NCBI RefSeq assembly: GCF_900205965.1
Contig: NZ_OAOF01000023.1
Coordinates: 1-64,000 of the forward strand
Length of the DNA: 64,000 nt
From: Lacrimispora amygdalina
GTDB lineage: Bacteria > Bacillota > Clostridia > Lachnospirales > Lachnospiraceae
Direction of reading: 5' to 3'
Below, in pieces: positions 43,147 to 51,673 of this stretch. Position 1 is the stretch's first letter. The number at the start of each line of letters is the position of its first letter. A model generated the notes under the pieces. That model was not told where the DNA came from. It made no database searches and was given only the letters and a program-made list of their open reading frames with translations. The position numbers and the translations under genes are program-made.

Positions 43147-43227
43147 GGTATAGCCTCCGTTTCTAGGCTCTAGTATACTCCCGGGGTCCACAAAAAAGCA
43201 AGATTATTTTCCCATATACGAAGTATT

Positions 43228-43241
43228 TGTAAGTGTTTACA
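43228..43241. promoter_or_regulatory. LacI-type operator, site 2
   Basis: TGTAAGTGTTTACA, an imperfect palindrome with perfect TGTAA/TTACA arms. It is the inverse equivalent of site 1 (13 of 14 identical) and lies 102 bp from it. Confidence 0.55.
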
Positions 43242-43329
43242 GGATTATACGGATATTTTATAATATTTAGCAAAAAAGACAAATGGGGGATTGTAATATA
43301 TATCATAATTATGTATAATAACCTAGGAA

Positions 43330-43343
43330 TGTAAATACTTACA
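43330..43343. promoter_or_regulatory. LacI-type operator, site 1
   Basis: TGTAAATACTTACA, with perfect TGTAA/TTACA arms, 18 nt before the LacI gene start codon. With site 2 it brackets the divergent promoters and could support DNA looping by a tetrameric or paired LacI-type repressor. Confidence 0.55.
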
Positions 43344-43361
43344 ATTACGGAGGGGATGCTT

Positions 43362-44363
43362 TTGAATATATACGATGTTTCCGAACATGCTCATGTTTCC
43401 ATCGCTACCGTTTCCCGTGTCATTAACGGGAATCCCAATGTCAGTGACAAAACCAGAAAACGGGTTCTCGCTGTCATGGATGAACTTGGTTATACACCGA
43501 ATGTGTTCGCCAGAAGTCTGGGACTCAACACTATGAAAACCATTGGAATCATGTGCGCGGATTCCTCTGATCCATGGCTTGCTGAGGCTGTCTATTATCT
43601 GGAAAAGCAATTGAGAAGCAGCGGCTATGATTCCATCTTATGCTGCAGCGGTTATCTTCCTGAAACAAAAAAGAAGTATCTGGAGCTTTTGCGTTCCAAA
43701 CGTGTGGATGCCATTATTCTTGCCGGCTCCCATTATGTGGAAGCCAGGGACAGGGACAATGCCTATCTTTTAGAAGCCGCAAGGGATATTCCCATTATGC
43801 TGGTCAACGGCTGTCTGGAAGGCGGACAGATTTACAGCACGGTCTGTGACGATCAGGCTGCTGTCTATTCTGCTGCAACAAAGCTTTATAAGTCCGGCCG
43901 GTCGGCGCTGTTATATCTTTATTCCGGCACTTCCTACAGCAATTTATGTAAGCTTTCAGGATACCGTCAGGCTACCGCTTCTGCCAATCTTCCGTTAAAA
44001 GAAGAACTTATGGTTCTCTGCTCCAAAGACCCGGATCTTGCCATGGAACAGCTCAAGGAATTATCAGGTTCCGGAATTAAGTTTGATTCTGTTTTGGCAG
44101 CTGAGGATATTTTGGCTGTTGGTGCGGTAAAATATGCAAATCAGACCGGTATTTCCATCCCTGAGGAATTAAGCATTATAGGATATAATAATTCCATATT
44201 ATCCAGGTGCACAACGCCGGAAATCACTTCGGTGGACAACAAGGTGGAAGCGCTCTGCACCACTACCGTCAACACTTTGATGAGGGTGCTGGAAGGAGGC
44301 AATGTGCCTGCTAAAACTTCCATTACTCCGGAGCTGATCAAACGAGGTACTACTAATTTTTAA
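43362..44363 (+). CDS. LacI family transcriptional regulator
   Basis: A 333-residue repressor. The N-terminal helix-turn-helix (NIYDVSEHAHVSIATVSRVI) and hinge (NGNPNVSDKTRKRVLAVMDEL) are followed by a sugar-binding core (about 60-330). The start is set at a TTG: an ATG two codons earlier overlaps the GGAGGGG ribosome site, while the TTG stands 8 nt after it and gives the normal LacI N-terminus (MNIYDV). It is divergent from the IclR gene and 29 nt upstream of uxaC, so it probably controls uronate genes. The two operator-like palindromes upstream suggest autoregulation. Confidence 0.92.
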   Translation: MNIYDVSEHAHVSIATVSRVINGNPNVSDKTRKRVLAVMDELGYTPNVFARSLGLNTMKTIGIMCADSSDPWLAEAVYYLEKQLRSSGYDSILCCSGYLPETKKKYLELLRSKRVDAIILAGSHYVEARDRDNAYLLEAARDIPIMLVNGCLEGGQIYSTVCDDQAAVYSAATKLYKSGRSALLYLYSGTSYSNLCKLSGYRQATASANLPLKEELMVLCSKDPDLAMEQLKELSGSGIKFDSVLAAEDILAVGAVKYANQTGISIPEELSIIGYNNSILSRCTTPEITSVDNKVEALCTTTVNTLMRVLEGGNVPAKTSITPELIKRGTTNF

Positions 44364-44392
44364 TCACATATATCTAAGGAGGACACTCTAAC

Positions 44393-45790
44393 ATGAAACA
44401 ATTTATGGACAAAGACTTTTTACTGTCTACCCAGTCTGCAAAAGATCTCTATCACAATTATGCGGCAAAGATGCCAGTCGTTGACTATCACTGCCACATC
44501 AATCCCCAGGAAATTTATGAAGACCGCAAATTTGATACCATCACTCAGGTATGGCTGGGCGGCGATCATTATAAATGGCGTCAGATGCGTTCCAACGGAG
44601 TAGAAGAAAAATACATTACCGGAGATGCCACTGACAGGGAGAAATTCCAGAAATGGGCAGAGACCATGCCAAAGCTGATTGGTAACCCGCTTTATCACTG
44701 GAGCCACTTAGAGCTGCAGAGATATTTTGGCTACACCGGCTATTTAAATGGTGATACCGCAGAAGAAGTCTGGAATTTATGCAATGAAAAGCTGCATCAG
44801 GATTCCATGAGTGTCCGTAATTTAATCAGACAGTCCAATGTGACCGTAATCTGTACAACGGATGATCCTGCTGATACACTGGAATGGCACCAGAAGATCG
44901 CTGCTGATTCCTCCTTTGAGGTAAAGGTTCTTCCAGCATGGAGACCAGACAAAGCGATGAATGTTGAAAAACCTGATTTTGCCGCTTATATTACAAAGCT
45001 TTCTGCTGCAAGCAAGATGGAAATCAAGGATTTTGCTTCTTTAAAAGCCGCTTTAAAGAACCGTATGGAATTCTTTTCCAGCCAGGGCTGCTGTGTATCT
45101 GACCATGCTCTTGAGTATGTTATGTATGTACCTGCCGATGATGCAGAGCTTGATGCAATCTTCGCAAAAAGCATTTCCGGAAAAGCTGTTACAAAGGAAG
45201 AAGAACTGAAATACAAAACTGCATTTATGATCTTTGCAGCTAAGGAATACAACCGCATGGGATGGATTATGCAGCTTCATTACGGCTGTAAGAGAGATAA
45301 TAATGCTCTTATGTTTGAAAAGTTAGGACCTGATACCGGATTTGACTGTATCAACAACTATGCTCCTTCTGCACAGATGGCTGATTATCTCAACGCGTTA
45401 AGCGCTACAGATGAGGTTCCGAAAACTATCATCTATTCCTTAAACCCTAATGATAACGCTTCCATCGGAACAATCCTCGGCTGCTTCCAGAGCCAGTACC
45501 CAGGAAAGATCCAGCAGGGTTCAGCATGGTGGTTTAATGATCACAAAACCGGCATGACAGAGCAGATGACTTCTCTTGCCAACTTAGGATGTCTTGGAAA
45601 CTTCATTGGTATGCTTACCGATTCCAGAAGCTTCTTATCTTATACCAGACACGAATATTTCCGCAGAATTCTCTGTGAACTGGTAGGCGGCTGGGTAGAT
45701 AATGGAGAATATCCGGATGACCAGAAGGCTTTAAAAGAGATTATTGAAGGAATCTCTTATAACAATGCTATGAAATATTTCGGATTCTAA
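44393..45790 (+). CDS. uxaC: Uronate isomerase (glucuronate/galacturonate isomerase)
   Basis: Converts glucuronate to fructuronate and galacturonate to tagaturonate. 465 residues, full length. Metal-binding VVDYHCHINPQEIYEDRKF near residue 30, ICTTDDPADTLEWH near residue 150, MQLHYGCKRDNN near residue 295, and the C-terminal GMLTDSRSFLSYTRHEYFRR. It follows the LacI gene by 29 nt with an AAGGAGG ribosome site. The next enzymes (uxaA/B, uxuA/B) are not in the window. Confidence 0.97.
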   Translation: MKQFMDKDFLLSTQSAKDLYHNYAAKMPVVDYHCHINPQEIYEDRKFDTITQVWLGGDHYKWRQMRSNGVEEKYITGDATDREKFQKWAETMPKLIGNPLYHWSHLELQRYFGYTGYLNGDTAEEVWNLCNEKLHQDSMSVRNLIRQSNVTVICTTDDPADTLEWHQKIAADSSFEVKVLPAWRPDKAMNVEKPDFAAYITKLSAASKMEIKDFASLKAALKNRMEFFSSQGCCVSDHALEYVMYVPADDAELDAIFAKSISGKAVTKEEELKYKTAFMIFAAKEYNRMGWIMQLHYGCKRDNNALMFEKLGPDTGFDCINNYAPSAQMADYLNALSATDEVPKTIIYSLNPNDNASIGTILGCFQSQYPGKIQQGSAWWFNDHKTGMTEQMTSLANLGCLGNFIGMLTDSRSFLSYTRHEYFRRILCELVGGWVDNGEYPDDQKALKEIIEGISYNNAMKYFGF

Positions 45791-45809
45791 TACATTGGCA
45801 TAAATACAC

Positions 45810-45860
45810 GGTGCCGCAAAGAACTGCTGATTTACAGCGGCTTTGCGGCACCTTTCTTTA
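45810..45860 (+). terminator. Terminator of the LacI-uxaC operon
   Basis: Perfect 12-bp stem GGTGCCGCAAAG / CTTTGCGGCACC with a 19-nt loop and a T-rich tail. Confidence 0.85.
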
Positions 45861-45885
45861 ATAATAAGATTATTGTTTTTCGTTA

Positions 45886-46977
45886 TTATTGAGGAATTAA
45901 ATATACATTTTCCTTCCCGTTGCCATGATCCGGCTGCTTTACAATCAGAAGATTATCCCCATAAGAAAGCATAACCCGAATACTGTATGTATCATTTTCC
46001 AGATCGTAATTCTGAATCTCTATTTTCCCTGATTCTGTATCCAGCCTGTAAATTTCATTCGTATTTCTTTTATATAAATATTCATGGGGACTGTTTACGG
46101 AATCATTGGGGACATAAACAACATCCGTTTCGCATAACAGCGCCTGATTATTTCCATCTGCAAAGCTGCATAAAATGGTATTACTGGAATAATCGGTCAT
46201 AGTGAAATAATTCTGAAACACAGAAAAAGAGGCTATTCCACTGGTTATTTCATACTTCTTCAGGATCTCAGTTATATCCATTTCACTTATAGATGAAAAA
46301 TTCCGGTCATATTTTACTATAAAGCACTTCTTGTCCGGATCAGAATCACTGATTTCTATGGCATATAAATATGTATTGTCACTTGCAATCGAAACGATAC
46401 GGCGGGGCTGACTGGCTGCAGAATGTAATTGGACCCGTTCCATTGTCTGACCGCCATCCTGCATTTCTATAAACGATTGAAATATTCCATTTTCCGAATA
46501 ATCTCCCTGCAGGGATATCAGTTTACCATCTAAGACTGTTAAAGGAATCAGTTTCTGGCAATATCTGTTCTTAGATACTGCGTGCATGCGTTCTTCTGAG
46601 AAATTCACTACATACAGATCATTCTCCAATTCTGTTCCATGGTATAAACTCATGTAAAAATACAGGGCATCGTCTATAAATGCATTGCTCATCCCTTTTA
46701 GCGCAAAATTACCGACTGTTAAAATCTTCTTATTGCTGCCGTCCTGAAAATTATAAATGAAAAAGGCTGTATCTGCTTTTCCAGTCTCCATATATAGTAA
46801 TCTCGTTTCATAAAGATCGATATAGGTCCTTAATGCAAAATTATCAAAAGCCACGTGGTAAGCAGGACTTACCTTGTCAGATTCCATATGGCAGCCTGAC
46901 AGGGTTATGAGGCAAATTATGATTACAGAAGCGATAACGCCTTTCATTTTTTGATATATCCCATTCGTCTCTGACAT
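45886..46977 (-). CDS. Lipoprotein, probable beta-propeller
   Basis: A 363-residue predicted lipoprotein with lipobox LSGC (lipid Cys at residue 29). The rest repeats short beta segments such as LYFYMSLYHGTELENDLYVV, YLYAIEISDSDPDKKCFIVK and YLYKRNTNEIYRLDTESGKI, which looks like a DUF5050/YncE-type propeller. No enzyme motif is recognised. It lies 9 nt after the C39-like peptidase gene, so the two are co-transcribed. The start is uncertain: neither possible ATG has a strong ribosome site. Confidence 0.68.
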   Translation of the reverse strand: MSETNGIYQKMKGVIASVIIICLITLSGCHMESDKVSPAYHVAFDNFALRTYIDLYETRLLYMETGKADTAFFIYNFQDGSNKKILTVGNFALKGMSNAFIDDALYFYMSLYHGTELENDLYVVNFSEERMHAVSKNRYCQKLIPLTVLDGKLISLQGDYSENGIFQSFIEMQDGGQTMERVQLHSAASQPRRIVSIASDNTYLYAIEISDSDPDKKCFIVKYDRNFSSISEMDITEILKKYEITSGIASFSVFQNYFTMTDYSSNTILCSFADGNNQALLCETDVVYVPNDSVNSPHEYLYKRNTNEIYRLDTESGKIEIQNYDLENDTYSIRVMLSYGDNLLIVKQPDHGNGKENVYLIPQ

Positions 46978-46986
46978 AATCTGAAA

Positions 46987-47751
46987 TTAATACATAAATC
47001 CTATATTTACTTTACTATATGCCTTATAAAGCGTTGTTGCAGATTTGGTATATGTCCAGGACTCACCGTACAGTCCGGAACCTGAATAACCAATCCAGGG
47101 ATCTCCCAGTGCAAATGCAGATTTGTCACTTTTCGCTCCGTATACAGACATGAAATGCCCGTTTGTGGAATAAAGCCAGCCGTCATTGGTTGAAAATGTT
47201 AATCCTATGATGGGAACTGCTTTGCCAGTTGCTACTGTACTATATAATAATCTGGTCATTTCAGACTTTGATTCATTATATTTACCCACATATCGGTTCC
47301 GCCCCTGCTGTCTGTTTATATATGTAACCATATCAGCAATATAAGAACCATTAACCGTAGTTCTGCAGCCTTTCGCAATATCCGATTGATTCCGGTTGAC
47401 ACCAAGATAGTTTAATGCTGCCTGAACCGATGCAGGCCCGCAATTATAGCTTGTTACCTGGCTGTATACAGTAAACCCGTTTAAATATTTCCAGGACGAC
47501 GCTGACTGGCGTAAGAGACTCTCACTCAGCATATCAGGTTCTTTAACACCGGATTTATCCTGAGGTCTTGCTAAACGTGCACCTTTTGGAGCATTCATTG
47601 AATCCTGACTTAAGGGTCTGGTTTCACCGGTGACTGACACGGTTTTCGCTTCCATAAATTCTTTCCCTGAATTTCCCTGACCTGCAAAGGAACTGTAATG
47701 GGCTGACAAAACCATGGTTACTGTGAGAAACATAACTGCTAACTTTTTCAT
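46987..47751 (-). CDS. Secreted C39-like cysteine peptidase
   Basis: A 254-residue exported protein with a signal peptide ending near AHYSSFAGQG. After a linker the papain-like C39 domain (about 90-254) has the catalytic Cys in SYNCGPASVQAALNYLG at residue 104, His in NGHFMSVYG at residue 199, and Asp in GDPW at residue 217. C39-like peptidases outside transporters are widespread in clostridia and usually lack an assigned substrate. It is paired with a downstream lipoprotein. Confidence 0.82.
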   Translation of the reverse strand: MKKLAVMFLTVTMVLSAHYSSFAGQGNSGKEFMEAKTVSVTGETRPLSQDSMNAPKGARLARPQDKSGVKEPDMLSESLLRQSASSWKYLNGFTVYSQVTSYNCGPASVQAALNYLGVNRNQSDIAKGCRTTVNGSYIADMVTYINRQQGRNRYVGKYNESKSEMTRLLYSTVATGKAVPIIGLTFSTNDGWLYSTNGHFMSVYGAKSDKSAFALGDPWIGYSGSGLYGESWTYTKSATTLYKAYSKVNIGFMY

Positions 47752-47871
47752 ATTGGTTACCCTCCATTTTCATTTGTTGGTTCTTCCAGACTAATGTACT
47801 ACAAAATTCTGCAAAAAAACGCGCTGTTGTTGAATATGGCAGTCTGGATGTAATGAAATGCAGTCAGACAT

Positions 47872-47919
47872 AAAAAAAGCTGCCGCTTAAGCAGGTTATC
47901 TGCTTTTGCAACAGCTTTT
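47872..47919 (-). terminator. Terminator of the rnf operon
   Basis: On the minus strand: AAAGCTGTTGC / GCGGCAGCTTT stem with a T-run, directly overlapping the end of rnfB. Confidence 0.75.
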
Positions 47920-47922
47920 CTC

Positions 47923-48711
47923 TTATATAATTACTTTAACCGGGCACTTAGCCGCGCATTTACCACAATTGGTGCATTTCTCGTAATCAATCACTGCAAC
48001 GTTATTATCCATATGGATTGCATCAAATTCACACTGCTTAATACACATGGTACAACCGATACAGCCAGTTTCACATTTCGCCTTAACATCTTTTCCCTTG
48101 TCATGGGAGTTGCACTGAACTAAATGCTCTGCCTTATACGGAACCAGATCAATCAAATTGTTAGGACAGGAAGCCACACATTTCCCACAGGCAACACACT
48201 TTTCCTTATCAACCACTGCAATTCCGTCTACTACGTGAATGGCATCAAACTCACACGCTTTCACACAGGATCCATATCCCATACAGCCATAGACACATGC
48301 CTTTTCACCGGCTCCGGGAACAACTGAGATCTTCCGGCAATCATCAATTCCATAATAATTGTACTGAACTTTTGTCTTATCACAGGTACCCTTGCATTTA
48401 ACAAAAGCAACCTTTTTATCTGCAGCACCGGCAGAGATGCCCATGATTTTGCCAATCTTTTCTGTAACGGACGCTCCGCCTACGGGACAGGCACCAACAT
48501 CAGCCTGACCTGCAGCAATGGCTTTTGCCAAAGCGTCACAGCCTGCATAGCCACAGCCGCCGCAGTTGTTTCCAGGCAGTTCATTTCTGACAAGGATTTC
48601 TCTTTCGTCCACTTCAACTTTAAATTTCTCGCTGGCAATGCCGAGGAATATACCAATCAGAATACCGATAATGCCTACAACGGCTGCCGCAATTATTATT
48701 CCTGTTATCAT
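47923..48711 (-). CDS. rnfB: Rnf complex subunit B
   Basis: Ferredoxin-accepting iron-sulfur subunit of the Rnf ferredoxin:NAD+ oxidoreductase. 262 residues: an N-terminal membrane helix, the CGGCGYAGCDALAKAI 4Fe-4S (DUF4445-like) site near residue 48, then ferredoxin-type clusters (CVYGCMGYGSCVKAC, CVACGKCVASCP, CIGCTMCIKQC, CTNCGKCAAKCP). It is the last gene of the rnfCDGEAB operon, which is the usual clostridial order. Its electrons come from ferredoxin reduced by PFOR. Confidence 0.97.
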   Translation of the reverse strand: MITGIIIAAAVVGIIGILIGIFLGIASEKFKVEVDEREILVRNELPGNNCGGCGYAGCDALAKAIAAGQADVGACPVGGASVTEKIGKIMGISAGAADKKVAFVKCKGTCDKTKVQYNYYGIDDCRKISVVPGAGEKACVYGCMGYGSCVKACEFDAIHVVDGIAVVDKEKCVACGKCVASCPNNLIDLVPYKAEHLVQCNSHDKGKDVKAKCETGCIGCTMCIKQCEFDAIHMDNNVAVIDYEKCTNCGKCAAKCPVKVII

Positions 48712-48730
48712 ATTCTTTCGTCTCCTCCTT

Positions 48731-49306
48731 TTAAATTAATCCGGAAAATCCGAAAAATGCAATTGCCATCAGGCCAGAGGTAATCAGAACAATCGGTGAT
48801 CCCTTAAAGGAATGAGGAACGTCATTATATTCGATTCTTTCGCGGACACCAGCCAGCATAACGATGGCAATGGTGAAACCTATAGAAGTACCCACACCGT
48901 TTATAACACTTTCCAGAATATTATAGCTTTTCTGAACATTGGTCAGGGCTACACCCAGCACTGCACAGTTAGTTGTAATCAGCGGAAGGTATACACCCAG
49001 TGCCTCATAAAGAGCAGGGATAGATTTTTTCAAAAACATTTCTACAAACTGTACCAGTGCTGCAATTACAAGAATGAATACGATGGTCTGTAAAAATTCC
49101 AGATGAAGATTGTAAAGTACACCCTTATAAATGATACTGGTAACAAATGATGCAATGGTAATAACAAAGATAACAGCCGCGCCCATGCCGGCAGAAGTTT
49201 TCACATTTTTGGAAACTCCAAGGAACGGACAAAGGCCGAGGAACTGGCTGAGCACTACGTTGTTGACCAGTGCGGAGCCTATGGCAATAATTAATAATTC
49301 TTTCAT
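48731..49306 (-). CDS. rnfA: Rnf complex subunit A
   Basis: Integral membrane subunit with six transmembrane helices, 191 residues. The N-terminal SALVNNVVLSQFLGLCPFLG and the internal LITTNCAVLGVAL are the conserved RnfA/NqrE segments, each with a cysteine involved in the intramembrane Fe-S centre between RnfA and RnfE. It has strong similarity to RnfE in topology. Confidence 0.97.
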   Translation of the reverse strand: MKELLIIAIGSALVNNVVLSQFLGLCPFLGVSKNVKTSAGMGAAVIFVITIASFVTSIIYKGVLYNLHLEFLQTIVFILVIAALVQFVEMFLKKSIPALYEALGVYLPLITTNCAVLGVALTNVQKSYNILESVINGVGTSIGFTIAIVMLAGVRERIEYNDVPHSFKGSPIVLITSGLMAIAFFGFSGLI

Positions 49307-49318
49307 CGATCCACTCTC

Positions 49319-50113
49319 CTATTCGTCTTTCTTGGAAGTTGCAGTTTTTAATTCTGCTTCTTTTCTGGCTACTTCTGCTTTCTTAGCTGCAAGCGCTTCT
49401 TCTTCCGCCTGTCTTTTTCTGGTTTCTAAAACCTCATGGTTTGACATGCAGGAAGAACCGGAGCATGACATACAGTTGCCTCCGCAGGCTAACTTAGACG
49501 GAGGAACGGAACCATTGGTCGCAGAAGGTGCTTTAAATTTATTCTGCAGTGCTGTTAAAATCGAAAGCACGAAGAATGCACCGGGAGCCAGAACGAAAGA
49601 AGCGATGTGGTAGCTCTCCGGAATGAATTTAAAACCAAATGCAGCACCGGAACCTAAGATCTCACGAACCAGACCGATACAGGTTAATGCGATGGTAAAA
49701 CCAAGTCCCATACCAATTCCGTCAAAGGTGGAAACCATCACACCGTTCTTGGAAGCATAGGATTCCGCACGTCCTAAGATAATACAGTTAACAACGATCA
49801 GCGGAATATAGATTCCGAGAGCTGAATACAGACTGGGTACATAAGCCTGTAAAAGCAGCTGCACAATTGTAACAAGGGTAGCCACAATAACGATATAAGC
49901 CGGAATTCTCACACGGTCCGGAATTATCTTACGCATGGCAGAAATAATCATATTGGAAAATAACAGTACCACCGTCGTGGAAAGTCCCATACCTGCTCCG
50001 TTGATCGCAGATGTGGTAACAGCCAGCGTCGGACACATACCGAGCATCAGCACGAAGGTTGGATTCTCTTTTACGATACCGTTAAATAAACGTTCTGTAC
50101 ATTTGTTGTTCAT
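49319..50113 (-). CDS. rnfE: Rnf complex subunit E with cysteine-rich C-terminal tail
   Basis: Integral membrane subunit, 264 residues with six helices in the first 200 (FNGIVKENPTFVLMLGMCPT and LIVVNCIILGRAES hold the conserved Cys). After the membrane core the protein has an extra tail: CGGNCMSCSGSSC near residue 218 (C-x3-C-x2-C-x4-C), then a long charged coiled stretch rich in Ala/Lys/Glu. The core RnfE is usually about 200-230 residues, so the tail is an extension. Confidence 0.95.
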   Translation of the reverse strand: MNNKCTERLFNGIVKENPTFVLMLGMCPTLAVTTSAINGAGMGLSTTVVLLFSNMIISAMRKIIPDRVRIPAYIVIVATLVTIVQLLLQAYVPSLYSALGIYIPLIVVNCIILGRAESYASKNGVMVSTFDGIGMGLGFTIALTCIGLVREILGSGAAFGFKFIPESYHIASFVLAPGAFFVLSILTALQNKFKAPSATNGSVPPSKLACGGNCMSCSGSSCMSNHEVLETRKRQAEEEALAAKKAEVARKEAELKTATSKKDE

Positions 50114-50124
50114 CTTCCCACCTC

Positions 50125-50739
50125 CTACTGATTTATATAGTGATGCACATAATACAATGCTGCGTTAACTGCATTGGTTGTTGCACTTGATGTAATGGTA
50201 GCACCGCTGATGGCATTGATCTCAGCGTCACCTGCATTGCCGGATTTGGTAACTGTAAGTGACTCTGCACTCTTTCCAGTATACTGATCCTTAAATGCCG
50301 GTTCTTTTGCCTTCAGACCTAAGCCCGGTGTATCACTGATTGCAAGAAACTCAATACCGCTTATACTTCCATCCGCTTTGATTCCTACAGACAGCTCTAC
50401 GGTACCGCCATAGCTGTCATCTGAATGGGAAGTGATGACATAGCCAAGCAGCGTGCCGCTTTCATCTACTGCCTGAAGCGCATTGTTTACGCCTACATTG
50501 CCAAAATTCTGTGCCGGCAGTTCCGTATTGCAGGTTTCAATCGCTGCCTTCATCTGATCGTCAGGCTTAAACTCTGCCGCTTCCGGAAATACCGCTTTGT
50601 ATGCCTCATTATTGGCAGCAATTGTTGCTTTTTCAATAGGTGCTTTTGTAATCTGATAAGCGCCGCCTAAAAGGAAGCCGGAAACCAGGGTAATAACAAA
50701 TAAAATCAACGCGTCTTTCATAAATCCGCCACTTTTCAT
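50125..50739 (-). CDS. rnfG: Rnf complex subunit G
   Basis: FMN-binding subunit, 204 residues with one N-terminal membrane helix. The flavin attachment motif SGATITSSATTNAV near residue 182 carries the Thr that binds FMN covalently. GTVELSVGIKADGSISGI and DTPGLGLKAKEP are conserved RnfG/NqrC segments. It follows rnfD directly, with a GGAGGG ribosome site inside the end of rnfD. Confidence 0.96.
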   Translation of the reverse strand: MKSGGFMKDALILFVITLVSGFLLGGAYQITKAPIEKATIAANNEAYKAVFPEAAEFKPDDQMKAAIETCNTELPAQNFGNVGVNNALQAVDESGTLLGYVITSHSDDSYGGTVELSVGIKADGSISGIEFLAISDTPGLGLKAKEPAFKDQYTGKSAESLTVTKSGNAGDAEINAISGATITSSATTNAVNAALYYVHHYINQ

Positions 50740-51663
50740 CTACTTGCCCTCCTTTCCAAATGCTTTTGGAAGAGAGATCTTCTCGATCAGAGGAACCAGA
50801 ATATTGCTGATGATGATCGCATAAGAAACTCCCTCTGCGGAACCTCCGAAAAGCCGGAACAGACCGGTAAGTACACCCAGAAGAATTCCAAAGTAGATCT
50901 GGCCTTTTGGGGTAACAGGGCTGGTAACATAATCAGTTGCCATAAAGAACGCACCAAAAATAATACCGCCGCCGCATAAGTGAGTCAGCACATACATCAG
51001 GTCATGCTGGCCGAATATAAAAACAAATACAGAAAATGTAATCAAATATGCAGCCGGAATCCGGATTGAAATTACTTTTCTTATGATTAAATATGCTGCA
51101 CCAATTAAAAGTGCAATAACGGAAACTTCACCAATTGTACCAGGAATCCTTCCGATAAACATAGCTGTCACATCTACTGCCTTGCCTGCTTTAAACGCTG
51201 CCAGAGGAGTAGGGCTTACGACCGCGTCATTGTATGTAAACGTGGTCATGGGACCTGCAAAAGAAATCAGAAGAAAACATCTTGCTGCAAGCGCAGGGTT
51301 CATAAAGTTCTGTCCCAGTCCGCCATAAAGCTGCTTAACAACGATGATTGCAAATACACCGCCTAAAAATGCCATCCACAGAGGTAATGCCGGAGGCATG
51401 TTAAGCCCAAGAATCATTCCGGTTACAAGAGCGCTTCCATCACTGACAGTTATTGGTTTTCCCATCAGGGATTCAAATACATATTCACTTAATACACAGG
51501 ATAAAATGCTGACAAGCAGAACCAGTGCAGCTTTTATTCCAAACTGATATACACCATACGCAGTTGCCGGGATCATGGCGATTGCAACATCCAGCATTAG
51601 ATTTTGTGATGTTACCTGATCCCTGACATGAGGTGATGATGATACGTTTAATAATTTACTCAT
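50740..51663 (-). CDS. rnfD: Rnf complex subunit D
   Basis: Integral membrane subunit with about nine helices, 307 residues. The start is the ATG after AGGAGGG; an in-frame ATG 33 nt upstream lies inside the rnfC gene and is rejected. Conserved parts include SSSPHVRDQVTSQNLMLDV and the quinone/flavin region DAVVSPTPLAAFKAG, in which the Thr of SPTPL is a candidate for covalent FMN attachment. FMATDYVTSPVTPKGQ is typical of RnfD/NqrB. Confidence 0.96.
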   Translation of the reverse strand: MSKLLNVSSSPHVRDQVTSQNLMLDVAIAMIPATAYGVYQFGIKAALVLLVSILSCVLSEYVFESLMGKPITVSDGSALVTGMILGLNMPPALPLWMAFLGGVFAIIVVKQLYGGLGQNFMNPALAARCFLLISFAGPMTTFTYNDAVVSPTPLAAFKAGKAVDVTAMFIGRIPGTIGEVSVIALLIGAAYLIIRKVISIRIPAAYLITFSVFVFIFGQHDLMYVLTHLCGGGIIFGAFFMATDYVTSPVTPKGQIYFGILLGVLTGLFRLFGGSAEGVSYAIIISNILVPLIEKISLPKAFGKEGK

Positions 51664-51673
51664 GTTCACCCTC

